IMG/VR virus record: IMGVR_UViG_3300042430_000389
Coordinates: 1 to 39,541 of that record
Source: a virus
DNA length: 39,541 nt
Reading direction: 5' to 3' (one strand)
In this document: piece after piece, positions 8,803 to 15,880 of the stretch
How the letters are laid out: each line of letters starts with the position of its first letter
Numbering within the stretch: position 1 is the first letter of the stretch
The notes under the pieces: generated by a model
What the model saw: only the letters and a program-made list of their open reading frames with translations
The model's database searches: none
What the model was told of the DNA's origin: nothing
Position numbers and translations under genes: made by a program

Positions 8803-8985
8803 TTGTTTAATAAGATCAAGAAATACTTCAAGGAAATTACGGCTGAGACATACACCTTGGTCGGACTCGGCATTGCTTACTTTACGTTAGACGGCAGTGC
8901 TAAGAAAGTTACAGGAGTTTTAATCATAGTTGGTTTTATTCTGTGGCTAGTAACCATACCCCTAAGAGAAGAGGATGAAGACTAA
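8803..8985 (+). CDS. Two-helix membrane protein, 60 aa
   Basis: The TTG start immediately follows the upstream TAA and is preceded by AGGAG at about 10 bases. Two hydrophobic stretches (TLVGLGIAYFTLDG and KKVTGVLIIVGFILWLVTIPL) are followed by an acidic tail. The stop overlaps the ATG of the M23 endopeptidase by one base (TAATG). It could be a second holin or antiholin. This is a context-based inference. Confidence 0.65.
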   Translation: MFNKIKKYFKEITAETYTLVGLGIAYFTLDGSAKKVTGVLIIVGFILWLVTIPLREEDED

Positions 8986-9416
8986 TGCCTTCACCAATGC
9001 AAGATCCAAAGTATAAAGTAACTACACCCTTCGGTGTCAAGGGACGCATGTGGTCCTCTGGTCGCCACGAAGGAGTGGACTACGCTGCACCAGTAGGTGC
9101 TGTTGTTGTCGCACCATGTGACGGTAAAGTTGCACAGGTTGGACAGTGCTGGGGTTCAGCATTTGGACAACACTCAGTCTTAGTAAAGGTTGATGGCGGA
9201 CATCTTCTATTTGCTCACCTATCTTCTTACAAAGTTAAGAAGGGACAGGTGCTTAAGACCGGAGACTTTATCGGTAAGGTCGGTAAAGAAGGTAATGTCA
9301 CAGGTCCACACCTACACTTGGAACTACAAAAAGGTCCAGGTTGGAAAAAGGGTGGCGGTCTAGATCCTAAGGCTATCATTGGCGAAGTCAAAAAAGCCGA
9401 AGCACCAAAGGCTTAG
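8985..9416 (+). CDS. M23 (LytM) family endopeptidase, endolysin, 143 aa
   Basis: The sequence shows the LytM/M23 zinc-peptidase core: H28 and D32 in RHEGVDYAAP, and the H-x-H motif in GPHLHLELQ (H109, H111). The Gly/Lys-rich beta strands between (VVVAPCDGKVAQVG, GDFIGKVGKEG) are typical. It should cut peptidoglycan cross-links in the host wall. No signal peptide is visible, so export likely depends on the neighbouring membrane proteins. It is the last gene of the rightward arm and is followed by a strong terminator. Confidence 0.9.
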   Translation: MPSPMQDPKYKVTTPFGVKGRMWSSGRHEGVDYAAPVGAVVVAPCDGKVAQVGQCWGSAFGQHSVLVKVDGGHLLFAHLSSYKVKKGQVLKTGDFIGKVGKEGNVTGPHLHLELQKGPGWKKGGGLDPKAIIGEVKKAEAPKA

Positions 9417-9432
9417 TCCTTAAATAAGAATT

Positions 9433-9477
9433 CCCCCCAGAGAGATTTCCTCGTCTCTTTGGGGGGATCTTTTTTTA
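9433..9477 (+). terminator. Rho-independent terminator of the rightward arm
   Basis: A hairpin of CCCCCCAGAGA (9433-9443) and TCTCTTTGGGGGG (9454-9466) is followed by a T-rich run (9470-9476). It lies just after the lysin stop and before the convergent leftward genes. In the leftward direction the hairpin is followed only by a weak T/A stretch. Confidence 0.9.
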
Positions 9478-9591
9478 TTTGTGCTGACAGTAGCAGTCAG
9501 GGTAACTACACTTGGCATGAAGCATTTGAGATATAGACTTGTTTCCTACTTTGCTTGCATCACCTGCGTTCTGACAATTCCTACAGATCAT
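9475..9591 (-). CDS. Small Cys/His zinc-binding protein, 38 aa
   Basis: The protein has CxxC near the N-terminus (MICRNCQNAG) and a C-terminal cluster HAKCSYPDCYCQHK, so four to five Cys plus two His could bind zinc. The ATG overlaps the previous stop by 11 bases (ATG-N5-TAG). I recall similar short Cys proteins in actinophages, but the function is unknown. The gene ends next to the convergent terminator. Confidence 0.8.
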   Translation of the reverse strand: MICRNCQNAGDASKVGNKSISQMLHAKCSYPDCYCQHK

Positions 9592-9781
9592 AGTTCTTTG
9601 TCCTGACACTCCGATCAAAAGAGTTGATGTCACGTTCTAACTTAAGTTCTTCTTTAAGTTTACTAACCTTGCGGTAAGCAGCGTTTAGTTCAGAGTTAAG
9701 AAGAGAACTCTTCCACTGCTCCATCGTGATCATTGCTCTTAGGTGCCGGTTCTCCTGCTTTAGTTTCCTCTTCGTTACCAT
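9581..9781 (-). CDS. Coiled-coil small protein, 66 aa
   Basis: The ATG at 9781 has GAGG at nine-base spacing and overlaps the sigma-like gene by 86 bases in another frame. The peptide is highly charged and helical (KRKLKQENRHLRAMI; YRKVSKLKEELKLERDIN), consistent with a coiled coil. A shorter start at 9733 is also possible. Its stop overlaps the next gene by 11 bases. No family recognised. Confidence 0.55.
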   Translation of the reverse strand: MVTKRKLKQENRHLRAMITMEQWKSSLLNSELNAAYRKVSKLKEELKLERDINSFDRSVRTKNYDL

Positions 9782-10418
9782 CTGATTCATCCTCATCTTT
9801 GAAAGGTGGAAATCCACCAAGGTGTCTTACCATTTTGTTTAGTGCTCGGTTAGCCTGCATCGCTGCTGCTTTTGATGAAGGCTTTTCTGGTAGTGCTTGT
9901 TCATGTAGATCCTGTGAGGTTACTTCCTCACCATAGAACAAGAACACAAGGTTCTGTTCCTTTTCATCTAACATACCAAAGGCTCTGCGAATATCAGCAA
10001 CGTGTGCCATCCAATCATCTGATTGTTCTAGAGACTTAGTTGACCTTCCGGTAGTGGACAATGCGTTCTCTACCTTCTGCCAGTTGTCAGATAAGATAGC
10101 AGGAATCATAGCCTTGACAAACTCTTTACGATACCAGAACACATCCTCTATGCTGTAGCCTTCCTTGTGTGCCTTCTCTCGAATACACATATCGTAAGCA
10201 GCATTGCGCAATGATCTAGCAAACAGTTTATCTGAATCCTTGATATCTTCTTTTAACCACTCTTTAGTTTTTACTGGATGTTCAATGAACCATAGCCACA
10301 GGTGTTGCTCTAGGTCTTGTCTTTCGACCATCGGATACTTGCGACAATACTCGGATGCAATTTGAACAACCATACTTCTATAAGTTTCGATAACTTCATA
10401 GTCAAGTTTACCATTCAT
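9696..10418 (-). CDS. Sigma-factor-like transcription protein, 240 aa
   Basis: The ATG at 10418 has GAGG at about nine bases and overlaps the upstream stop by 11 bases. Features that resemble sigma-70 family proteins are a region 2-like helix pair (SEYCRKYPMVERQDLEQHLW), a region rich in AYDMCIREK, and a later segment IRRAFGMLDEKEQNLVFLFYG, close to the region 4 pattern 'L...e..vl.L.y'. The C-terminus is acidic and disordered. It may direct polymerase to late phage promoters; this is inferred from its similarity and position. Confidence 0.6.
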   Translation of the reverse strand: MNGKLDYEVIETYRSMVVQIASEYCRKYPMVERQDLEQHLWLWFIEHPVKTKEWLKEDIKDSDKLFARSLRNAAYDMCIREKAHKEGYSIEDVFWYRKEFVKAMIPAILSDNWQKVENALSTTGRSTKSLEQSDDWMAHVADIRRAFGMLDEKEQNLVFLFYGEEVTSQDLHEQALPEKPSSKAAAMQANRALNKMVRHLGGFPPFKDEDESDGNEEETKAGEPAPKSNDHDGAVEEFSS

Positions 10419-11166
10419 ACAATTCACCCTCAACAACAAATGATCTGCCGTTGATCGGGACAACTACTGGAGTAACATTGCCTCTACGAATGTAGAGCAT
10501 AGTGAATGCTTGTTGCCAGTTAGCCGAACCTGTGTTCAGGTACGACGCTTGGCTAAGATCCATAAGGTGTCCGACTTCAACTCCGTAGAGACGGTTGTGA
10601 ATCTTCCCGTTGTATCCTTGGTGTTCGTGTTGAATACCCGCTCTATGTGTATGCCCACAGACAACCGAAGCCCCAATCTTGCGAGCCAAAGATAGAGCAG
10701 TCCCACCTGCTTGACGCGAGATGTTGCCTTCATCTCCATGCGCCAGTACCCATCCTGGAGTAAACTGCCAGATAGTATTGTGATAGGTAATCTCGTTCTC
10801 GCGGTAATTGAGTAACTTGGAGTACTCAAGGTCCCGCAAACTGGCGAGTGCTGGTGCGTACTTCTTAACATAGTGTTCGACGCGATCGCCATGGTTGCTC
10901 CTCATTGTGTGGAATGGCTTGTCTCCAAGTTGTTCCTTGAATTCAAGCATAATCTTTGCGGTCTTATCAAGGTTCTTTTGGAGTGTACCTGCGTACTCAC
11001 CAGCCGTACCCTTGTTCCATCGTGATGGTTCCGGACTATCAGACTCATCACCTACACAGTACAGTTCATCGGGTTCGTACTCACCAACAAAGTTCTGTAA
11101 TGCCCGTACCGCACGTGGATCGTGGTATGGGATTTGCATATCAGGTATTACAATAACGCGTTTCAC
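10408..11166 (-). CDS. Calcineurin-like metallophosphoesterase, 252 aa
   Basis: The metallophosphatase motifs are visible in order: D9-x-Q11 with H15, GDE (39-41), NHGDR (91-95), AHGDEG (142-147) and GHTHRA (171-176). The family hydrolyses phosphodiesters or phosphomonoesters with two metal ions. In phages it is often found with replication genes; its substrate is unknown. The gene overlaps the upstream Nmad1-like gene by four bases and the downstream sigma-like gene by 11. Confidence 0.88.
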   Translation of the reverse strand: MKRVIVIPDMQIPYHDPRAVRALQNFVGEYEPDELYCVGDESDSPEPSRWNKGTAGEYAGTLQKNLDKTAKIMLEFKEQLGDKPFHTMRSNHGDRVEHYVKKYAPALASLRDLEYSKLLNYRENEITYHNTIWQFTPGWVLAHGDEGNISRQAGGTALSLARKIGASVVCGHTHRAGIQHEHQGYNGKIHNRLYGVEVGHLMDLSQASYLNTGSANWQQAFTMLYIRRGNVTPVVVPINGRSFVVEGELYEW

Positions 11167-11630
11167 TTCTTTGTATCCTTACTACTCTCCCATGAACCAT
11201 CGAGAACCATAATTCCAATTAGTCCATAGTTGCTAATGTCTATGAATGTATCTCGTAACGATTCATAGTTCGCATCCCTACCAGTTTCAATTAGGTTTGC
11301 TAGTCTTGCTACCTTATCGTGCAGACGTACAGCCAGACCATTGATTGCACCACCGGGTGCACGTGAAATGTTTTCTGAACCGTAGTCTTCGTGCTTCTTG
11401 ATTAGTATCTCTACCGCCTCATCAGAGGCAGACATAACATCTAGATAGAACGCATCTTGACTTGTGATTAGTTCTTTACTGGTGGGACGGATACCGTAAG
11501 TATCACTTCCCCACGTATCACCTTTGCCTCGGTTACCTTCATACCTATATTGGTTATCAGCCGCACCGCTGTAGTAACCGTGCTCTCCAAATCCATAGGT
11601 ATCAAACCATTCATCCTTCATCTTACTCAT
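11163..11630 (-). CDS. Nmad1/DUF1599-like protein, 155 aa
   Basis: The C-terminal half (EILIKKHEDYGSENISRAPGGAINGLAVRLHDKVARLANLIETG ... YESLRDTFIDISNYGLIGIMVL) matches the nucleotide modification associated domain 1 pattern as I recall it. It is all-helical with conserved acidic residues suggesting a MazG-like metal site. The N-terminal 50 residues are Gly/Tyr-rich and may be disordered. A role in nucleotide pools or modified DNA is possible. The gene is coupled to the next gene by ATGA. Confidence 0.65.
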   Translation of the reverse strand: MSKMKDEWFDTYGFGEHGYYSGAADNQYRYEGNRGKGDTWGSDTYGIRPTSKELITSQDAFYLDVMSASDEAVEILIKKHEDYGSENISRAPGGAINGLAVRLHDKVARLANLIETGRDANYESLRDTFIDISNYGLIGIMVLDGSWESSKDTKK

Positions 11631-12244
11631 ACTGCTACCTTCTCCCTAAAGAATTGGTGTCCGTGTTTAATGTACATACTGTTAACATCTTCGCCATCGT
11701 TCATTGGTATTACAATTGTTCCTTGGTTTTCCTTCGCAATCTTCTTCGCAAAATCCGAACCAGGCTGATCCCCGTCAGCAAATACATAGATAGTCTGGAA
11801 GTCTTGGAGGAGTAACGAGTAGTGTCTCTTCCACGAGTTAGCCCCAGGAACGCCAATTGCCGGGATACCACACTTCTGGTGTAATGTGATCGTGTCGATC
11901 TCTCCTTCGCATACCGCAATGAAATCACCTGCCTGTTGAATTGCTTGTACGTTGTATAGTCTTGTCTCTACCCCTGGCATACCCATATACTTTGGTTCAC
12001 TACCATCAATAGATCGGAATCGTATGTCTACTACACCGGTCTCTGTGATGTATGGTATTGCTAGTCTGCCAGCGAATTGCTCATGCCCTAGAAGAGGCTC
12101 CTCTACGTACCCTAGGCGGGCTGTAACCGCGTCTTGCAAGGTTATGCCCCTCGTTGCGAGATACGCTTCTGCTCTTTGCACCGCTTGCCCGTAGTGTAGT
12201 GCTGCTCTGTCCAGTAATTCCTTCTGCGATCTTGACTGCTTCAC
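11627..12244 (-). CDS. Primase Toprim subunit (DnaG-like), 205 aa
   Basis: The protein carries a Toprim domain: CEGEIDTITL (112-121) and VFADGDQPG (154-162), with a GVPGANSW loop between. This is the catalytic half of DnaG-type primase. The GTG start at 12244 is preceded by AAGGAG at nine bases, lying inside the zinc-finger gene, so separate initiation is well supported. The two genes overlap by 164 bases. The start region (LLDRAALHYGQAVQRAEAYLATRGI) is the normal linker found in intact primases. Confidence 0.85.
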   Translation of the reverse strand: MKQSRSQKELLDRAALHYGQAVQRAEAYLATRGITLQDAVTARLGYVEEPLLGHEQFAGRLAIPYITETGVVDIRFRSIDGSEPKYMGMPGVETRLYNVQAIQQAGDFIAVCEGEIDTITLHQKCGIPAIGVPGANSWKRHYSLLLQDFQTIYVFADGDQPGSDFAKKIAKENQGTIVIPMNDGEDVNSMYIKHGHQFFREKVAV

Positions 12245-12455
12245 GAAATCCTACTCCTTCTTTCTCCATAATTATGCTATACGTATCACCTTTTACCCCA
12301 CATCCGAAGCAGTTAAACGCATTTTCCTCAACATTTACTGTTGCTGATGCGTGACCATCATCGTGGAATGGGCAACGTAACTTAACCCAACCGTACTGTT
12401 CTCTTACTGTCGCACCGTAATGCTCCAGTATTGGCTGTATACTGTGCTTCTCCAC
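12081..12455 (-). CDS. Primase zinc-finger (CHC2) subunit, 124 aa
   Basis: The CHC2 zinc finger is clear: C28-P-F-H31 and C49-F-G-C52, with the typical CPFHDDGHASATVN and FNCFGCGVKGD. Residues about 63-84 (MEKEGVGFREAVKIAEGITGQ) continue the DnaG pattern, after which the frame's tail (ASGAKSRSVSRNEG...) reads as low-quality sequence on top of the Toprim gene. So this ORF either ends as a separate zinc-finger polypeptide or once fused to Toprim through a frameshift. It starts at a GTG overlapping the resolvase stop (TAGTG). Confidence 0.75.
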   Translation of the reverse strand: MEKHSIQPILEHYGATVREQYGWVKLRCPFHDDGHASATVNVEENAFNCFGCGVKGDTYSIIMEKEGVGFREAVKIAEGITGQSSTTLRASGAKSRSVSRNEGHNLARRGYSPPRVRRGASSRA

Positions 12456-12790
12456 TAATACCCTGCCTCATCAAGTAACTTATACCAAACCTCTACTGGC
12501 ATAGTGGCGTACCACTTGCCAACATCTGTTGTACCCTTCTTCTTATGGATCACAACACCGGTATCAGCCTTGTCGTTTAACATCTCAACCTCTAGTTCGC
12601 TTAGCCATTGAGATAGTTCCATACGTGCGTGATTCTTTATCTCAAGCACAACGCCAGGAATGCCAGCGATGTCGCCCCGATCGTTACTGCCATTGAGAGA
12701 TCGTCGTTCCACATGCTTTCTACCTCTTCCTATTAGCCAATTAACTACAGCGGTTTCTGCAGCAGTACCTTTCTGCTTGCTCTTACTCAC
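12455..12790 (-). CDS. Hjc-like Holliday junction resolvase, 111 aa
   Basis: A PD-(D/E)XK-type nuclease core is visible: E12, then DRGDIAGIPGVVLEIKNHA with D40, E50 and K52 as the candidate metal-binding and catalytic residues. The length fits archaeal Hjc-type resolvases found in actinophages. It probably resolves branched replication intermediates before packaging. A GTG start overlaps the upstream small membrane gene by one base (TAGTG). Confidence 0.8.
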   Translation of the reverse strand: MSKSKQKGTAAETAVVNWLIGRGRKHVERRSLNGSNDRGDIAGIPGVVLEIKNHARMELSQWLSELEVEMLNDKADTGVVIHKKKGTTDVGKWYATMPVEVWYKLLDEAGY

Positions 12791-12867
12791 TAGTAATCAC
12801 CTCGGTCTATGTAAAGTATTAGTGCAAGTAATGCCGTCAACACTAATCCTATTACCCAGTCAATCAT
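12790..12867 (-). CDS. Single-span membrane mini-protein, 25 aa
   Basis: The sequence MIDWVIGLVLTALLALILYI followed by DRGDY is one hydrophobic span with a charged end. Its ATG overlaps the helicase stop (ATGA) and its stop overlaps the resolvase GTG (TAGTG), so the gene is locked between two translationally coupled neighbours. This gene is too short for many gene finders. Function unknown. Confidence 0.7.
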   Translation of the reverse strand: MIDWVIGLVLTALLALILYIDRGDY

Positions 12868-13646
12868 CTCGCCTCCTCAAGGTCAGCAAGATACATATAC
12901 TCTGGATTGAACTGTAACCACACAGGCGTATTGCCTGATGGATCAGCCTTTCCGTACCGGTTCTTAACAGATGCCACAGCCATCAATCCTTGATGCTGCC
13001 CAAGAGTTAGGATAAGTGCAGGGATCTGGTTAACCATACCTTGAATAGCATCACGTGATGGACAAGGATCAGCACCGTAAGATTCCTTAGTGTGGTGCAG
13101 TACAATCACAGCAGAGTTATTCTTACGTGCTATGTACTTGAGTTCCTGAATCACAGATTGCATACCCACGTGACCATCGCTACCACCATTGTAAACATCC
13201 ATTAAGTTATCCACAATGATTAGTGCAGGTGGTTCACCTAACAGTTCCTCGATAGCACTAACCTCATCAGTTATGTCACCTAGTCCAGGGTTAGAATCGA
13301 ATGACCAGTAGATGTGCTTAGCCCTTGTCAATGCCTGACGTGCCACGTCCGGACTCTCACCGATAACTTGCTCAGCCTCACGCTGAGATACTCCCTCGAT
13401 CATTGAGTACAAACGCATAGCCATAGTGTGAGCATTGGTATCAGCAGAGATGTATAGCGTTGGTTCACGCATACGTAGTGCTAGTGCTAGAGCAAGGGTT
13501 GACTTACCAGCCCCAGGTTGTGCAGCAATTACTGATACTTCTGAACGTCTAAAGACTACTTGATTGTTTTCAAATGCACGAAAGACCGGTAGCATTGGTT
13601 CTCCACCAATATCCTTACGTCCTACGGACCTACCTAATGTCTTCAT
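12864..13646 (-). CDS. DnaB/RecA-like replicative ATPase, 260 aa
   Basis: The Walker A motif is AAQPGAGKST (41-50) and Walker B is ALIIVDN (141-147). A later segment, AVIVLHHTKES, matches the DnaB/RadA core. It lacks the DnaB N-terminal domain, so it is a core-only helicase or loader-like protein. An ATG with GAAGGAGGAAA immediately upstream gives strong initiation. It is adjacent to primase and resolvase genes and is likely the phage replicative helicase. Confidence 0.85.
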   Translation of the reverse strand: MKTLGRSVGRKDIGGEPMLPVFRAFENNQVVFRRSEVSVIAAQPGAGKSTLALALALRMREPTLYISADTNAHTMAMRLYSMIEGVSQREAEQVIGESPDVARQALTRAKHIYWSFDSNPGLGDITDEVSAIEELLGEPPALIIVDNLMDVYNGGSDGHVGMQSVIQELKYIARKNNSAVIVLHHTKESYGADPCPSRDAIQGMVNQIPALILTLGQHQGLMAVASVKNRYGKADPSGNTPVWLQFNPEYMYLADLEEAR

Positions 13647-13704
13647 TTTCCTCCTTCAAGAATGTGTGGGCAGTTTAATGTCTTTACCCAGGACATCTGG
13701 TTGG

Positions 13705-14154
13705 TTAGATCGAATTCCATTCTGGGTCTTTCTTAGTTACCCATTGTGGAGTACATTGATCTGGCGTACCCTTAGGTGTTGGACAGAAGTAGCCCTTCCA
13801 TTCACCCTTAGCACCGCTACCCTTGCGAGTTACCATAGTACCGTGTGAACAGGAACGAGTCCCTGCTACCAGTGGTGCTGCTACAGCCTGTGCTGGTGGT
13901 GGTACTGGTGCAAACGTAGTCTCTTGTACTACTGTCCCACCTAGCGAAGCAACCACTGTATCGATTGCGCTGTTACTGGGAGGCACTGGTTGTGTACCAG
14001 TCAACACCTGTTCCAGTAAAGCAATAACATCTCCTGCACCCTGTGCAATGAGTGCTTCAATGTTACGCAGTAGTTCCTCGGCACTATCACCACGTGCTGT
14101 GACGATCGTACCCTTAGTAGTCTTAACATTGACTACATAGTTTTTCTCTGTCAT
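13705..14154 (-). CDS. Conserved actinophage protein with C-terminal zinc-ribbon-like segment, 149 aa
   Basis: The N-terminal part is beta-rich (NYVVNVKTTKGTIVTARGDSAEELLRNIEAL). The middle is Pro/Ala/Gly-rich and flexible. The C-terminus contains C-S-H-G and C-P-T...C-T-P (SCSHGTMVTRKGSGAKGEWKGYFCP and TPDQCTPQW), which could bind zinc or nucleic acid. Its neighbours (helicase and exonuclease) suggest a DNA-metabolism role such as single-strand DNA binding. It overlaps the exonuclease gene by one base. Confidence 0.7.
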   Translation of the reverse strand: MTEKNYVVNVKTTKGTIVTARGDSAEELLRNIEALIAQGAGDVIALLEQVLTGTQPVPPSNSAIDTVVASLGGTVVQETTFAPVPPPAQAVAAPLVAGTRSCSHGTMVTRKGSGAKGEWKGYFCPTPKGTPDQCTPQWVTKKDPEWNSI

Positions 14155-14801
14155 TACTTACCTTCCTTGTTCCATTCACAATCTTTCTTAAATCCACACA
14201 TCTTGCAATGACTGTAGTTAGGGATGAACAGTGCTTCTTTTCTTGCCCTGTCAAAGTCACCAACTATTTTCTCAATCATCTCTGTCTTGTAAAAGTCTAA
14301 CTCAACCAACGGTGAAGTTACATTCTTACGTGACATCCAGTATGCACCGTATTGTGGTCGCACACCAAATGTTTTCTCCATTCCCACAGCATACAATGCT
14401 AACTGTAGATCTGATGATGGTGTATACATACCCGTTTTTAGGTCAACTATAACCAACTCACCATCAGGAGTTACCATTACTCGGTCGATACCCATCTGTA
14501 CCGGTACTCCACCCATATCTACCATCATAGATATTTCAATGGCAGGCTTGCCATCAGGTGTAGTCCACACACTCCAGCCTAGTTCACCTGTCCGGAACTT
14601 GACCCAAGAGTCCAGCATATTTCTACCCTCTGAGAACCACCAGTTGGCATCTTCACCCTCTGGGTTAGCCTTGGAGGTACGTCCTGCCTTCCTCCACAAT
14701 GCCTCTTCCTGCCCCGTAGAAGCACCGTGAGCGGTTTTCACCCTATCCCACGTATCTTTCCACACCTCGTCCAGAAAATCTGGTTGTAGAGATTTAATCA
14801 T
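14154..14801 (-). CDS. Cas4/AddB-like exonuclease, C-terminal subunit, 215 aa
   Basis: The RecB/Cas4-type PD-(D/E)XK core is present: D106 in GIDRVMV, and D120-x-K122 in VIVDLKTG, followed by DLQLALYA. The C-terminus has C199-x2-C202-x5-C208 (HCKMCGFKKDCEW), as in iron-sulfur Cas4/AddB nucleases. In those proteins a fourth Cys lies near the N-terminus; here it is C25 of the separate upstream gene. The ATG overlaps that gene by four bases (ATGA) and has AGGAGG at seven-base spacing, so it can be initiated on its own. Confidence 0.85.
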   Translation of the reverse strand: MIKSLQPDFLDEVWKDTWDRVKTAHGASTGQEEALWRKAGRTSKANPEGEDANWWFSEGRNMLDSWVKFRTGELGWSVWTTPDGKPAIEISMMVDMGGVPVQMGIDRVMVTPDGELVIVDLKTGMYTPSSDLQLALYAVGMEKTFGVRPQYGAYWMSRKNVTSPLVELDFYKTEMIEKIVGDFDRARKEALFIPNYSHCKMCGFKKDCEWNKEGK

Positions 14802-15004
14802 TTACCTACCTCCTCGTAGAATGCCTTGTCAAAGGCTTCAGTAGCCTCGTGAACAGATGATCCACCGACCAACCACCACGAACCATCCTCCGGTATCTGA
14901 ACCATTCTGGATAGGTAGTACTTCCACCCACAATCTAACCAAGTGGTTAGTTGTGAGTATGATACGTGACTAGGTAAGTCATACCCATTTATCTTTACAG
15001 ACAC
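14798..15004 (-). CDS. Cas4/AddB-like exonuclease, N-terminal subunit, 68 aa
   Basis: The sequence (HVSYSQLTTWLDCGWKYYLSR, GGSSVHEATEAFDKAFYEEVGK) matches the N-terminal part of RecB/Cas4-type nucleases: a helical start with the first cluster cysteine (C25) and the histidine-containing GGSxxHE motif. It is normally fused to the core that here begins four bases upstream of its stop (ATGA). A GTG start at 15004 has AAGGA at about eight bases. It probably assembles with the downstream product. Confidence 0.8.
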   Translation of the reverse strand: MSVKINGYDLPSHVSYSQLTTWLDCGWKYYLSRMVQIPEDGSWWLVGGSSVHEATEAFDKAFYEEVGK

Positions 15005-15043
15005 TATGTGTCCTTCCTGTTGTTGTTTTTTCTAAAACTATAG

Positions 15044-15090
15044 GAGGAGGCAGGGATGTTGAAAGGAGTAAAGACCATCCCCACCTCCTC
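15044..15090 (-). promoter_or_regulatory. Imperfect stem-loop in the leader of the exonuclease operon
   Basis: Arms GAGGAGGCAGGGATG (15044-15058) and CATCCCCACCTCCTC (15076-15090) pair at 13 of 15 positions, around a 17-base loop. It lies 40 bases upstream of the leftward GTG at 15004 and next to an AT-rich tract. It could be an attenuator, mRNA stabiliser or part of an origin. Confidence 0.5.
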
Positions 15091-15100
15091 AGCGGAGGGA

Positions 15101-15200
15101 GTAACTTGCTCAAGGTTACCTATATATATTTAATTATAACTATAACTATATATTTTTATATATATAATTATATATATATAAATAGTCCCATAATTTATAA
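15101..15200. other. AT-rich tract with adjacent hairpin; origin or promoter candidate
   Basis: Positions 15101-15119 form a short hairpin (GTAACTTG / CAAGGTTAC). The following 80 bases are almost only A and T, with TATATA runs and AACTATAACTATA repeats. It is the only such island in the window and sits in a 211-base gap in the leftward operon. An easily melted region or promoter is plausible, but no iteron array is visible here. Confidence 0.4.
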
Positions 15201-15215
15201 CTACTTATACCCAAG

Positions 15216-15545
15216 TTATCGCAAGTCAAACATATCAATTTGTTCATCCTTCGGAAAAATATCCGTGGGAACTAGAACCTTGAAGATCTTCCCATTATCC
15301 TCCGTACCTAGCCCACGGACATTTCCCCTACCTTCGATATCCTTACGTGCCATTGCTTCCGACTCATAAGGACCGAAGAGAAACTGACCGACACCCTTGT
15401 AGTTTACGCCTATAGCGTACACCTCTCGACCTCGACGAGCGTTGTCAATCAATTCCCATACGTCCTCTGCAAGATCATCAACGGACTCGGCTGGTTGTTC
15501 CAGTAATTTTATGAGTGCATCCATTTCTTTCTTGCGCTGACGCAT
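15216..15545 (-). CDS. Hypothetical phage protein, 109 aa
   Basis: The sequence is mixed charged helix (MRQRKKEMDALIKLLEQPAESVDDLAEDVWELID) followed by beta segments (REVYAIGVNYKGVGQFLFGPYESEAMA). The first strand sits behind GGAGG upstream (CAAGGAGGTAACAATG). No family recognised. It precedes the AT-rich tract and is separated from neighbours by more than 100 bases with its own promoter candidate. Confidence 0.75.
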   Translation of the reverse strand: MRQRKKEMDALIKLLEQPAESVDDLAEDVWELIDNARRGREVYAIGVNYKGVGQFLFGPYESEAMARKDIEGRGNVRGLGTEDNGKIFKVLVPTDIFPKDEQIDMFDLR

Positions 15546-15618
15546 TGTTACCTCCTTGTTACTAGAGACCTTGCAGCCCTAGCAAAAGACCTTTGTCTCT
15601 TGATAATAAAATGTTGAA

Positions 15619-15647
15619 ATATATTTAAGCCGATAGAGAACATCAAC
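15619..15647 (-). promoter_or_regulatory. Candidate leftward promoter
   Basis: On the minus strand TTGATG (15642-15647) and TATATT (15619-15624) are 17 bases apart. They lie about 70 bases upstream of the gene starting at 15545. Supported only by motif match. Confidence 0.4.
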
Positions 15648-15653
15648 AATAAC

Positions 15654-15863
15654 TCAGGCATCCTTGACTGCCCTTCTTGCATCACTCTCTACATTGAACA
15701 CCATAGTTTCGTAGTAAGTTGCCGAGATAATAGCATCCTTAACAATCGGATTAGCCTTGGTATTCCACCAGATCCTAGCATCACGATGGAATTCCGGGGG
15801 CAGCGATTGAATCAACTCCCACGATTCTTTGATGTCCTCTAACTGTTCATCTGAAATTTGCAT
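15654..15863 (-). CDS. Hypothetical small protein, 69 aa
   Basis: The ATG at 15863 has GGAGG five bases upstream, so it is preferred over an upstream GTG at 15875. The protein is helical and acidic (MQISDEQLEDIKESWELIQS), with a Trp-rich centre (FHRDARIWWNTK). No family recognised. Confidence 0.7.
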   Translation of the reverse strand: MQISDEQLEDIKESWELIQSLPPEFHRDARIWWNTKANPIVKDAIISATYYETMVFNVESDARRAVKDA

Positions 15864-15880
15864 TGTGTCCTCCACACCCT

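Noticed and set aside
13643-13696. 17-codon leftward open frame before the helicase (ATG, stop overlapping the helicase ATG)
   Set aside because: No Shine-Dalgarno and too short; the overlap with the helicase start may be chance.
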